A DNA stretch of 36,265 nt. Origin: Gracilariopsis chorda. Taxonomy: Eukaryota > Rhodophyta > Florideophyceae > Gracilariales > Gracilariaceae. The position numbers were made by a program, and so were the translations under genes. Below, piece by piece: positions 10,944 through 21,158 of this stretch (position 1 is its first letter; every line of letters begins with the position of its first letter). The stretch spans positions 1 to 36,265 of the forward strand of contig NBIV01000467.1 in NCBI GenBank assembly GCA_003194525.1, read 5' to 3'. The notes under the pieces were generated by a model that did not search any database, was not told the origin of the DNA, and saw nothing but the letters and a program-made list of their open reading frames with translations.

Positions 10944-11773
10944 GACATTATAGAACGCATCAAGGTCTGAAACACGTTTGAGAAGCTGAAATTGAATGGA
11001 GATGGGTCTGAAATGTGGATCAAAATCCAAGAGCTCTCCCAGCTGTTGGAAGAGGGCAAAACCAGATGAGAGGATTTCCATACTGATGACATCGATGTAC
11101 ATCTCAAATAAGCAGGTCTTTTGCACGGACGCAAGAGAACCTTTGGTCGTTTCATGATGAGGCTCAAGGTTCCAAATGGAATTCGTACTACTTCTCAGCT
11201 CAGATATTTCGCCTCTGTTTTGGAACCATATGGGGACGATGGATGCGCCGACACTACCACTCGAATGAACATTCAGTTGAAAGGAATCACGCTTGATGAT
11301 GCTGTGGATGTATATGACGGTTTGTAGAAACATGGTGTGACTAGTTACATGAGTGGGATGGACAACGTCAGAAATATGGTAGGTAGTCCCATCACAGGCA
11401 TTGATGCTCTGAAACTTGTGTATACCCGTCTTCTCTGCAACCAAATCGACGATATGATTCCCAATAAGCGCAGAGAACTACTGGAACTTGCCAACCTTCC
11501 TCGCAAGTTCAACATTGCTGTGTACCGGTTCTAGAGATTATTTTGCCCATACGAATTTCAATGATATCGAATTGGTACCCATTTCATATTATCAAACAGG
11601 CGAGATTGGCTTTAATCTTGTCATTGGCGGCTTTTTTCTATTAAATATAATGCGGAAGGTACTCCAATTACTGTATGGCTTCCACAAGATGATGTGGTTC
11701 CTTTTTGCGAAAATCTTTGTTATGGTTCCGTGATAATGTTGACCGGAACATTCGACACTCCACTCGATTGATG
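10944..11773 (+). pseudogene. NIR: Ferredoxin-nitrite reductase pseudogene, N-terminal half
   Basis: The family enzyme reduces nitrite to ammonium in plastids using ferredoxin, a 4Fe-4S cluster and siroheme. The match is strong: 'FMMRLKVPNGI', 'YGDDGCADTTTRMNIQL', 'TSYMSGMDNVRN', 'LANLPRKFNIAV', then in shifted frames 'TGEIGFNLVIGGFF', 'VWLPQDDVVPFCE' and 'RDNVDRNIRHSTRLM'. It covers roughly the first half of a protein of about 590 residues. The C-terminal half with the cluster-binding cysteines is absent. In-frame stops are TGA 10968, TGA 11067, TAA 11109 and TAG 11325. Frameshifts lie near 11530, 11640 and 11705. Similarity stops at 11773, where retroelement gag begins. Assignment to the plant/algal ferredoxin type rather than the NAD(P)H type rests on these motifs. 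It cannot encode an active enzyme. Confidence 0.88.
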
Positions 11774-11775
11774 TA

Positions 11776-12290
11776 AAATACCGTAACGCTCTCCGTGATC
11801 ATGGATACAGTGATGCAATAAGGAAAATTCCTGAAGTTGCTATCAGGCACATTCGTGAGCGCGTACGACCACGTTGCTTTCAGGATCACATGGAATCCAT
11901 TCCGAAAATTGAATCGCATGCTGGTCTGCACAAGAAGGAGTTTGGACCTTACGTGAGCCGACTGGCAGAAGAGGCAGAGAAGTACGAATATGTGCATCGC
12001 AACCAAAACGATGTCATAAATGACTCAATTCTTCCTATCAACCAGCAGCCCACCACGCCATCCGAGACAGTGAAGACGGTAATCGCAATGTTAAACCCAA
12101 AAGAGAAACACCTTTCTGATTGAATACAGTGAAGTGTAAGGGAAAGAGACACTACACGCGTGACTGCCAGAAATCCATAGCTGAAGAAGTCAAGTTGCTG
12201 ATGAAAGCATTTAGAGAGAATCGAAAGGCGTCAAACAAAGGCTCAGGTTCTGTGAAAAACGTTGGTGAGGTTGAGCATCTATCCTCCACA
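11776..12290 (+). pseudogene. Gag fragment with zinc-knuckle remnant
   Basis: The frame begins abruptly at 11776 (K-Y-R-N-A-L-R-D-H-G) and stays open to TGA 12121-12123. It gives a charged helical protein expected of the capsid end of gag. A minus-one frame change near 12120 leads to 'VKCKGKRHYTRDC', where C-x4-H-x4-C survives from the CCHC nucleic-acid-binding knuckle but the first Cys is missing (Thr in the expected place). The overlap at 12120 could be a programmed frameshift site, but given the other damage a simple mutation is more likely. Residues before 11776 have been lost. Confidence 0.7.
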
Positions 12291-12851
12291 GGTTTCGACG
12301 CGTATTTCTGTAACGGTGAACTTGAGACAGAAGTCACTGCAGACCAGGGTGCTTCTGCAAACATCCTACCAAAGGATGTGTACGACCAGATTTGCAAGCT
12401 CGGGGGTGTGAAGTCTATTCATAAGCTCGCAAGACAAGCCAAATTTGATATATTCAATAAGTCCGCTCCACCAAGCAGATGCGATCTCGAGGTGACTGTG
12501 GACGTGATGCTAGAAATCCATCATGGCAAGAGCATGATCCTTCGAAATGTTGATTGGTTGGTGGCGAATGAGTAGACATCCGGCATCGTGATAGGCAGAC
12601 AGCTCTTGAACGCTCTAGGTTTGAACAACCGCGTAGTGCTCGCAGCTGCAATGTCTCGCGTTGGACAGGACCTTTATATGCCAATACTGTACGCCTCATC
12701 GAAGATGGAGCTCAAAAGACACCAAGATAGCAACAAGATCTCACTGCTCTCTACAAAAGGGCAGGGGATAGTGCACGGTGCCGCGAATGAGGACGAGGAT
12801 GACATCGATGATGAACATGTGTATCTGGATGTCGGCGAAGACTCGGAATAG
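12291..12851 (+). pseudogene. Retropepsin-like protease region with Asp-Gln-Gly
   Basis: After the zinc knuckle the frame contains 'VTADQGASANILPKDVYDQI', aligned with the retropepsin active site (usually D-S/T-G-A). Here the codons at 12342-12350 give Asp-Gln-Gly. Downstream, 'IVIGRQLLNALGL' fits the second conserved protease segment (LGRP.L..LG). It is separated from the first part by a TAG at 12573-12575 in the same frame. An acidic linker rich in Glu and Asp (near 12785-12850) leads toward the reverse transcriptase. The protease would process the polyprotein in virus-like particles. Whether Gln is a family variant or a lesion cannot be decided here. Confidence 0.65.
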
Positions 12852-12949
12852 GATATAAGAGCTGCGATGAACAAATCGCTAGACGATTGAATAGAGAACA
12901 GTCTATCGAAAACAGGACAAGAGCGTCTTGACAAATGTTTCACTAATTA

Positions 12950-13740
12950 TAAGCGGGTTTTCGGTAAAGGCTGGGAAAGTCGCCCCCGGCAAGCTTTCCT
13001 CCGCTGCGTATTGAAACAGGTAAACAACGGAAACCAATTAAGGTGAAAGCGCGCAAGTACCCGCCAGCACAGCGGATTTTCCTGGATGATTTTATACAGA
13101 AGGTGGTGCACATGAACTTTATGATGCCATATCCAGAGGCAAAGTGCCTCGCCGCGCCATTAGTCGTCGCGAAACCGAGCTTCAAAGCAGAGTTCAGGAT
13201 AACTGTAGACCTACGCCCCATCAACTCTGCCACTGAAAATATCGTCTGGCCTATGTCTCATGTCGACTCAGAAATCCATGACCTCGCCGGAAGCAAGGTC
13301 TTTGCCATTCTTTGATTTTGTGTCCGGATATTGGCACGTTCCACTTGACCCGGACTCCTAGGATAAGTGCGGTGAGATCAGCCTGACAGGAATATAATCA
13401 TCACGAAGAGTACTCATGGGCCTAACGAATGCAGTACCATACTTTCAACCATGCGTCCAAACCTTCGCGGAGCTGCAAGACAACTTTAAACTGTGGATTG
13501 ATAATTTTATCATCCATGCCAAAGATGAGGCAATGCTACTTGACATACTGGAACGGTTCTTTCAGATATGCGTGGAAAAGGGGCTGTTTATCTCAATTAA
13601 GAAGAGTTCATTCTTCAAGAAATAGGTGAAGTGGCGTGGCAGAATAATCAACAAGAACGGTTATCGCCTTGACTCTACCCGTGTTGAGGCTCTGAAAATA
13701 TTGACACGCCCCAATCCGCTGCAGAACTCTGTGAGTTACT
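12950..13740 (+). pseudogene. Ty3/gypsy reverse transcriptase, broken
   Basis: Reverse transcriptase motifs appear in order: 'KARKYPPAQRIFLDDFI', 'LAAPLVVAKP', 'FRITVDLRPINSATENIVWP', 'DFVSGYWHVPLDPDS', 'RVLMGLTNAV' and 'KLWIDNFIIHAKDEA'. The active-site box, normally Y/F-x-D-D, reads W-I-D-N, with GAT at 13500-13502 followed by AAT where the second Asp codon belongs. A frameshift occurs near 13312. In-frame stops lie inside the 'DPDS' segment and shortly after. The segment near 13625 ('VKWRGRIINKNGY') is the usual thumb region. Both the nonsense codons and the lost catalytic Asp would prevent activity. Confidence 0.85.
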
Positions 13741-13756
13741 ACACTGCGTTCAGTGG

Positions 13757-14635
13757 ATGTCTCAATGCATTCCGAACGCCATAAAATTGCTATATAAGCT
13801 AAGTGAAGTTCTGGATGACGCATACAAGATATCTTCCAAGCGGACGAAAAAGTCAATTCAACACATACCCTTGACACGTTCGGGGTGGGCAACAGAGCAC
13901 GAAGCAGCGTTCAAAACTCTTCAAAAGCGATTGCGCGATGCCGTACAGTTGTCCTATCCCAAACCTGATCAAATCATTTGTATCATGACGGACGCTTCTG
14001 AGAAGTACTGGTCTGGAGTGGTGACGCAAGTGCACCGTTTGGAACTGCATAAAGAGATTAACCAGCAGGCTCACCTACCTCTCGCTTTCGTTGGTCAAGC
14101 ATTCTCTTCCTCTCATCAAAGATGGCGTACACCTGAAAAGGAAGCGTACGCAATATATCAAGTGTTTCGAAAGCTGGGCTACTTCTTTCTGGGCGAGAAT
14201 CCAGTTCATGTCTACACTGATCACCGCAATCTGATGTTTGCGTTAAATCTCCATGCTTTTGAGCCAACATTGGGACGCCATGTCATCAATAAGGTGCAAA
14301 GATGGGCACTGTATCTGTCCCAGTTTGATTACACGATCGAGGATATTCTTGGGAAGCTCAATATCGTTGCAGACATGCTAACAAGATGGACCAAATTCTA
14401 CCGAACACGTCAAACATCTATGGGATCACTTCACAGTTTGGTCATGAGAGCCAAAAAAATTGTACCTACCCCAAAGTATTTCGTGTGGAAGACTGTAGAC
14501 ACGGTTAGAGAATCTCAACCAAGAGCTGGGAGAGCGGCCAACCACTGTACGAATCAGACCTGGAACAACACTAAAAAACCTGGATGGTTGGGAATGCTTT
14601 TCTTATTTCAGAAGCGGACAAAGAACTGCTGCTGA
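13757..14635 (+). pseudogene. RNase H domain and connection to integrase
   Basis: A continuous 292-codon frame follows the reverse transcriptase. It contains 'WATEHEAAFKTLQKRL', the family lead-in, 'IMTDASEKYWSGVV' with the first catalytic Asp (13991-13993), 'WRTPEKEAYAIY' with the catalytic Glu, and 'VYTDHRNLMFAL' with the next Asp. This is the standard RT-associated RNase H, which degrades the RNA strand during reverse transcription. 'SQFDYTIEDILGKLNIVADMLTR' is the usual end of the domain. The frame then leaves the true register close to 14590, where the integrase continues in another frame. It is the best preserved part of the element. Confidence 0.88.
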
Positions 14636-15549
14636 AGTTCGTGGTCGTATCGCACTGCGGGGTCAGTGGGCATCGTGGAGTGGATGCGACCATCAGCGTG
14701 CTGCGCGAACAAGTGTTCTGGAAAACACAAAGACGTGATGTGATGTACTTCCTCAAACAATGTATACACTGCATTGTCTCTCGAACGGGCATGCGGATCC
14801 CCCGTCCATTTGGAAGTGCCATCCATGATTCAAGACCCAATGAAGTTCTTCACTGCGATTTCCTTTTCATAGGAGAGAGCACGACGCAGCAGAAGTATAT
14901 TCTAGTTATTGGTGATGCCCTTTCATCTTATGTGTGGCTGTGGCCCTGCATAAAGGCAGACAGAACAGCAGTCGCTGAAGCACTGAGCAGGTGGATCGCT
15001 TCATTTGAGGGCTGGGACTGGTTACTATCTGATCAGGGTGCACACTTTAAGAATCAGTTACTGCAACGGCTTTCTGAAGAGTTCCACTACTCGAATTTTT
15101 TTACGACGCCATACTGTCCTTGGAGCAATGAGTCGGTGGAGAGGGTTTGTAGAAAAGTGCTAAGAGACTGCAAAGCTCTTCTGTCGGAGTGGAAGATCAA
15201 GAAGAACGAATGGCCATGAGATGCAGAAAGTGTTCAGAGCGTACTGAATCATGTGCCTTTGAAGCGTCTTGGCATTCGCAGCAGTGACGAACTTCTTGTA
15301 TACCACACACCGCTCGAAGGTTTTATTGGATATGTTCCCGTGAGCCCACTTGTGAGGGCGTGGCCAGTCAAGCAGTTTTCTCACGCTACATGTCAGGATG
15401 AAATCCACATGAGGCGGCTTATTAGCGTCGATGAACTTCAAAAGACACTGTACGACATGCATAGAGATGTCGAGTCGACAGTGAGAAGAACCGAATAAGA
15501 AATGTCGAGCTTCATAACAAAAAGACCAATATACGCCGCAGCGAAATAG
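14584..15549 (+). pseudogene. Integrase with zinc-binding and D,D-35-E core
   Basis: The N-terminal zinc-binding region has His-x5-His ('HCGVSGH') and Cys-x2-Cys ('CIHC'). The catalytic triad is complete: Asp at 14857-14859 ('HCDF'), Asp at 15031-15033 ('LLSDQGAHF') and Glu at 15139-15141 ('NESVE'), with 35 residues between the last two. The integrase would insert the cDNA into the host genome. A TGA at 15217-15219 interrupts the frame after 'KNEWP', and a TAA follows at 15496-15498. The first codons overlap the end of the RNase H frame because of a frameshift near 14590. Apart from these lesions the domain is well preserved. Confidence 0.88.
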
Positions 15550-15552
15550 AGG

Positions 15553-15954
15553 TTGACAGTTTTGCTTTGTTTAGAGAGGCACGATCACAAAGGACCCACA
15601 AGTTGCAGTTCATGTGGAAAGGCCCACGCCGTGTTGTTTCCAGCAAGTCAGATTTGCTTTTTGAAGTCGAAGACATCATTGTTCAAAAGAAAACAGTTGG
15701 TGCATGTATCCAGAATGATACTGTACATTGCACACCTGGATGGCAAGAAAATTGATCCAGCATTGCTTCAGTATATGCGCAAGAACGAGACAGAGGTACA
15801 GACTGCTGACTCGCTGCGCTATATCTGCGATGGACCCAATGGTATTGAGCTATTACTCCAGTGGGATGGTTTGCCCGATGAGGTAGACCGCACGTGGGAG
15901 CCACTGAGCAACATAGTAGAAGATCTACCTGGCATATTACAGGACTTTCTTTAG
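15553..15954 (+). pseudogene. Integrase C-terminal region and chromodomain
   Basis: In a shifted frame, 15567-15700 reads 'HKLQFMWKGPRRVV' and 'DLLFEVEDIIVQKK', the SH3-like barrel that follows the integrase core in many gypsy elements. The original frame returns near 15700 and ends with 'GIELLLQWDGLPDEVDRTWE' and 'PLSNIVEDLPGILQDFL', a chromodomain-like C-terminus, closed by TAG at 15952-15954. Two compensating frameshifts are therefore needed. The chromodomain differs from that at 3123-3246, showing a separate lineage. Confidence 0.82.
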
Positions 15955-16151
15955 ACGACGAAAAAGAGAGAGCTCAAGAAGCGAGCTATGCGACTTTGCT
16001 TTCCTGAAGAAACAAACAAATATTGTTTCTGAGGCCAATGTGGCACGCACGAACTCGCTGTTAGTTTCTGTCGGTTATCTTGAGCACCGTGGAGCCAGTG
16101 CCCTAACTTCTAATTAGAATGTTGGAAATCTACACCACTTTATTAAAGCCT

Positions 16152-16175
16152 GGGGGAAGAGAGGAGAGAGAAGAG
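16152..16175 (+). promoter_or_regulatory. Candidate polypurine tract / 3' LTR start
   Basis: About 200 bp behind the chromodomain stop there is an uninterrupted run of 24 purines on the + strand. The sequence after it begins with TG at 16177, as LTRs do. In LTR elements such a tract primes plus-strand DNA synthesis just before the 3' LTR. This is position and composition evidence only, since no 5' LTR is present for comparison. Confidence 0.45.
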
Positions 16176-19134
16176 CTGCTCATCGATCCATGGGCTTTGG
16201 GTGTTGCACGTCTGCGAACGAATCGCGCGAAGTCCCGCCAATCCGCATACATGGGAAGGTCGAGGAATGGAGCACCTAGCGAGCTAGCAGACGCATCAGA
16301 TTGCTCTTTTTTTGGACGGCTGCGACCACACTACTGGTGAGAAATCCGGTCAGAATGAGTGCGATTTCGGGCGCGGTACACTCGGTAGCATGGCTATAGA
16401 ACTAATCCGTTCCATATCAAACATATGCTTCGGAGCCGGTAGTACGTGCATGGTAAGTGAAGGAGGCACTCCAATTGCGGTGGGGGTAGCCCAGACACTG
16501 GAGGAAGGACATACGGCTGCTGCGAGGGCATCGAAGCCATTGGTTTTTTCTGCGACTGCGGGTAATGTAATGGCATAAACTGGACAACAAAAGCTGATGG
16601 CAGGGTTGCAAAACGGTTCACAGGCAGCTCGCGCGGAACAGGTTCGACGTGCAGCGCCGGCGCTAGTGGCACGTTGGGCGTCAAAGACGTGTCACACATA
16701 TGCAGTGTGAAGGAATCATGAGGTGGAGGATGCAAAGCCTTGACGTGTGAAACAGACAACACCGAGAATGACAGACATCTGAATCTGAATTTTTGAAGGG
16801 ATGATATCGACGGCAGCTCAAATAGCTTTAAAATGGTGTTCTGCCTGCCCTAATGATATCCAAGGATGTTGCAGAAGTATAATTGCTTCTCTGATAGGAA
16901 CGGTCACAAACAGCACGAAGCCGATATTTGGATACCACATGCAGTGCTCCTGTTGTTTGCGTCGAAGAAGCGAAACATCCCGGCAACACGTACGTCCTCT
17001 CTCTATGCATGCGAAATTGAGATAACAATACCAGTACAAAGCCATGAAAAACACATGTTTCCGGTTGAATAGGCTGCGATAATAATGTTCACCACGGAAA
17101 CAGTCGCATCCGGAACAGCTAAACAACGTGACATTGTACGGAATCCTGTGAGGCGTTCCTCTAGCTACAATGCCCCTGGAGGCGGTGTGGGGCAATGAAA
17201 TAGACGAAATGGTTCTGTTCACGATGCATGGCGCCATAACTCGGCACAATGATGCCCAACAAGAACGAGCGATCCTTAGCAAAACAGTGAAAGCCCCGAT
17301 ACGAGGACTAGAAAAACAAGGCGCCGAACAGCGTGACGGGTGAAGGTACGAAGATAAGAGAGTTTGACCTGCAGCGGGTCGATACGGGCGATGAAATGTC
17401 ACACGACGGCTTGCGGGGGGGGCCACCCTTTTAAGAGCTGCTCTGTGATGGACAAGCACGCTGCAGTATCAGCGCGTACGTGCACGCGCTTGAGCGCTCA
17501 TACAGACTGGACGCGAAACTGAAATCGTACAAAGCTAAAGGCTACTTGCGAACTAGCGGCTTACACAACCGTCATGGAACCAGGCGTGCTTAGCACAATT
17601 GTTTGAACGTAGAGTACTGCAGGGCCGGTAGTGGTGGTCACGGGACTGAGGCTTGGGTGGTGCAATTTTTCGTAAGCACCCTGTTTTTTAACATGCGGTC
17701 GGGAGTGGTTTTCCCAAACGTGTGGTTACGAACCTGTTGGTGAACGTGGTAGCCTACAACTGCAATACCGGGTTAGTCCCCCTCAATTTTCACGTTCCCT
17801 ATCTTGAACTCCGTAAGACAGCTTTCTGCAAAGGTTTTATCTAACAGCAAATCCATTTATGATTCTAGAACGAACTACAACATGAAAGAAGTACACCACT
17901 AACCATTTGTTATTGTGGGCGCACTATCTACTTATGAGAAAAATGCGTGTAAAATTGTACGGTACGTTCGAAGCGTGTTCCGAAATCATACAAACCAATA
18001 GATGGTGTAAGTTTCGGCAAGTGTGCTACTGCACACAGTATTTCACTCTGCAGATCTTCTGCTCGTGTACAGTACCGTCACAACGACAGACCCATATTTC
18101 ATCTCTTCCTTCAATGATGTGAAAAACCAACACGGAACAGCTGGTCATTTTCATAGACAAGTCTTGCTCCTTTTTCGTGTACAAACAAGATCGCGCTACT
18201 CTCCTCATGACGCGCGAGTGCTAATCGCAGCAAGCCATATACCGCGTTTGGATACGTACCTTTTATTGTGAGTCAAGCTTGTGCAGATGGACGTTTGCAA
18301 TGGTGTTGTCATGAGGTTCATCAAACCTTCCAACTCCATCACCATTCCTATGCATCATGAAATTGTCGCATTGACCTTTTCTCGCTCGGACTGTATGGAA
18401 GCCTTTCAGTCGCGGACTACAGCACTTTGGATTTTTGCGCGTTACAAAATTGCTATGGTTACTTGTTCTATGGTCTATCGCTGCTCCGCCTAGCGTACAC
18501 GGCTGTTTGCCGTCATTCTTGGGAAAATTGCCTTCTTATGTGGGGGCAAAGAAGTTCTTCACTTCTTGCCGCTTGCAACGCCCCGAAAAGCTGGAGCGAC
18601 TATTTAGTTACCTCCGTCTGTACACAGTCGTCATCAGGAGCGCAATAATGATGCCAAGTCCAAGAGTGACTTTACAACGTCGCAGCAACCGCTGTCCAAA
18701 GTGCCGAGCTTGAATCAAAGTGTGGAGGTGTGCGTCGACCATCATCACTGCACATTTGTGCTGCAATTGGAGCATCATTAAGCCTGTAAGCTGGATAAAA
18801 GTGTTTCGGAACCCTATTTAGAACTTAGAAGGCGTGCCTCATGAAGATGTACCGGATGTGGTGACAACGAGATGGTTATAGAAAGGTTCTGAGTATCACC
18901 GCGTATGAATACATAAACCCTGCCATATACTACGGAATTGAACAAGTTTTTTATAATAACGTAGAGCACTTCAAACGTCGGCTGCGCACTTTATCAGCTT
19001 TTTATTCTAGCGTGGCGATATTATCGTCAATTTCATGTTCGAAGACTGTTCCAGTGAAGACTGCATATGTGATACATGCAAGATGCGCAGTTTATGGCGC
19101 TCGCAGTACTACGAGATCGACCTTCATTGCAGGT
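16176..19134. other. No confirmed gene; possible 3' LTR at the start
   Basis: The first few hundred bases may be the 3' LTR of the element before it, but its end cannot be placed. Several frames are open: 16312-16578 on + (88 codons, Ala/Gly/Thr rich), 16762-16394 on - (122 codons, proline rich) and 17459-16818 on - (213 codons, GTG start, rich in Arg, Cys and Ser). They overlap or lack ATG starts, and none shows a known domain. A frame at 18435-18713 on + begins with a signal-peptide-like stretch, but its start codon is TTG. No RNA gene is seen. Confidence 0.4.
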
Positions 19135-19407
19135 CTATTGTTTCACGAGTTTCTTCGGGATGCGACAGACGCGTCGTACACAATGATAATCATGTTGTGG
19201 CACCCACTGAATGTGCTTCAGAGCGCTCGACACGCAGTTGAAAGTACAAATGAACTTCCTTTCCACATGAGCGTATCCTAAGACTCGTTGGCCACAAAGA
19301 TTAGGCACGGCCTTTTTACACACGTTAAATCTGTGAGCGAGTTTCCCTGGCATTTTGCAGCTTACTAAGTTGCAATTTCGATCACAGCTGCGATTCTTTT
19401 TCTCCAA
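19135..19407 (-). pseudogene. Cysteine-rich frame, possible zinc-binding end of the upstream minus-strand gene
   Basis: A 90-codon - strand frame contains many Cys and His: 'SCDRNCNLVSCKMPGKLAHR', then C-x7-C, and later C-x3-C, H and C-x4-C groups. The spacing suggests metal binding but does not fit a named finger. It lies on the same strand as the charged coding-like frame at 19562-21158, about 150 bp further downstream, in another frame. It may be the C-terminal part of that decayed gene. No family is recognised. Confidence 0.3.
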
Positions 19408-19561
19408 AGATTAATCCAGTGCCATGCGATCCATATCTGAAGTACGACCTTCCTGCGAAACAAATTTGTCCATACTCTCGAAACGAGCTTCCAGACGTTG
19501 GTTCTTGTGACCCTGAGTCTCTCTATGCATACCATCAGAACTTTCAAGCAAAACAGGCTTC

Positions 19562-21158
19562 TTACATTTTGCGAGCAAGGTGCTTTCCTTTCGTCAACAG
19601 AATGTTATTTCTCTTCTTGCTCCCAATAGCCTGGACTTCTTCGTCACTAAATTCTTGGGATGATGCAAAATCTACGCGATGGAGCAGAGTTCTTTTATTC
19701 CCAAGTCTTTTGGATGGTGTCTTGTACGAAATGGAGGAAACTTTAGTCTTCATCTTCAGAGCCGGTTCCATGTCAACATCAGAGTCATGAGACTTTTGAA
19801 AGCGTCCACCCACATTGTGGGCTTCATCATAACGTTGAAGTAGAACTCTTTTCTATCCTTTGCCAATTTGCTGCCTGGATTTCATCTTCGGCACAGAAGA
19901 ACGGATCGGATATCTATTTGAGTGAATTTCATCGTCATCAGATTCTTCAGATAGTTCAACATCTGAATGAAGTCTTACCTATCTCTTCTTCTCACGAGTT
20001 ACACAGTTTTTGGCTCTTGCGATGGCTGGCGCATATGTGTGTGTGATGAACACCGGTTGAAAATCATCATCATCAACATATTTGGCCGCTCCGTTTTCCT
20101 CAAGGTGTTCGACCTTTTTCTTGCTTCGTAATACGCGGTACGTTTTGATCTTGTCTCTGAGGTCACCCTCATCCGAACTGGAGAAGCTAAGGTCACTATC
20201 ATCTTCAGAACTATAAATTTTCTTAGAGTTTCTGTCATTCCTCCCCTTGGTTTCTTCGCTTGTCTTTCGGTTTTTCCTGATACCAGAACCTTTGTTGCAA
20301 CGAGGGCAAGGCATAGACGCACTTGGCCCTATTTCTCTTGGAGTACGGTCAAAGGAAAGCTGATTTTCAACTCTCTGGGCTTCAAAGTGCTGCTGCGTTG
20401 CAGACATAACTTCTTGTCCATTTCTTGGACGCTGAGAAAGCTGTCTCTTCTCCATCATTTTTTGCATTTCTTGCTGTTTCTATGTGCGATCTCATTTCGA
20501 AGCTTCTGGACAATTGATTTCATCGCACTCTGGTCACCTCCGTGTACATAAGGAGTTTGTGCTTTTCGTTGCTATCGCGAATCAATCCATTCACAGCCTT
20601 CTGAAACAAGTTCTGGCCTGCAGCTTGTTTGATGGAACGAAAACGTCTTCTGCTAACATGCTGTGCAAATACATTGCAAGATCGCAGCAAGCGACCCACA
20701 GTGCCAAGGACAGCAACACAGTACTTGCCGGTACTCTTGAAAGGAAACTCCGCACGGTATTGATCTTCATTATCTCGAAGGCTTTCGTTATGAATCTCGA
20801 TTTTCTTTTTGATTTCGCTGCCGAAGCTCTAGTTTTTTGCAAATGTTTTGGAACTAGGGGCCAGGAAAACCACTTTGTTTTCTATCACTACCATTTTGCG
20901 CACTGATAGTTGAGATTGCGAATGTTGTGTGCTTTGTGAGCGTGTCAGCATCTGAGCACTTTGATGCGATGGAGAGGAAGACGACGTGTATGGGTAAGAG
21001 GTTGACGAAATGAACCTGGTCTCGCAACGGTTTGAAACACAACACGAACAATGAAACGAAACATTACGAGCTGAGCGGGATTGGAGGCGATTCCCGCTCC
21101 TTAGCAGGAAATCATGACTTGACACCATCTTGATAAGTTTCGGGTGACTGTCATTCAC
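19562..21158 (-). pseudogene. Decayed gene for a charged Ser/Asp-rich, possibly nuclear protein
   Basis: The - strand carries a long coding-like track. 21158-20829 is Ser-rich. The same frame continues with stops to about 20380. A second frame is open from 20467 to 19562 apart from TAGs near 19978 and 19852. The second part has a Cys pair ('MPCPRCNKGSG'), a basic stretch ('KNRKTSEETKGRNDRNSKK'), an acidic Ser-rich stretch ('YSSEDDSDLSFSSSDEGDL') and further acidic blocks such as 'ELSEESDDDEIH'. The alternation of basic and acidic low-complexity segments is typical of nuclear or nucleic-acid-associated proteins, but no named domain is present. It could be a host gene or an accessory ORF of a transposon. 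Multiple stops mark it as broken. Confidence 0.45.

Larger units (their letters stand above)
11776..16175 (+). mobile_element. 5'-truncated Ty3/gypsy LTR retrotransposon with chromodomain
   Basis: The order gag, protease, reverse transcriptase, RNase H, integrase, chromodomain is that of Ty3/gypsy elements. The element lacks its 5' LTR, primer-binding site and the start of gag, because nitrite reductase sequence lies directly against gag. The 3' side has a long purine tract at 16152-16175 that could be the polypurine tract, but no second LTR copy is available in the window to define LTR limits. Several stops and frameshifts occur in pol, yet all domains can still be read, so it is younger than the remnant at 2330. 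The conserved 'KARKYPPAQR' lead-in to the reverse transcriptase and the C-terminal 'WEPLSNIVEDLP' recall elements from oomycetes and algae; this comparison is from general knowledge. Confidence 0.9.

Noticed and set aside
10824..11444. 206-codon minus-strand open frame
   Set aside because: It lies antisense to the nitrite reductase pseudogene, whose + strand motifs are unmistakable. The open frame is a shadow.
12105..12135. Programmed frameshift between gag and pol
   Set aside because: The overlap geometry allows it, but a damaged zinc knuckle and other frameshifts nearby make simple mutation more likely.
16818..17459. 213-codon minus-strand open frame
   Set aside because: Starts with GTG, is unusually rich in Arg, Cys and Ser, and shows no domain. 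It is noted in the interval entry but not called a gene.
18435..18713. Signal-peptide-like open frame
   Set aside because: The start codon would be TTG, which is not a credible eukaryotic start. The hydrophobic run alone is weak evidence.
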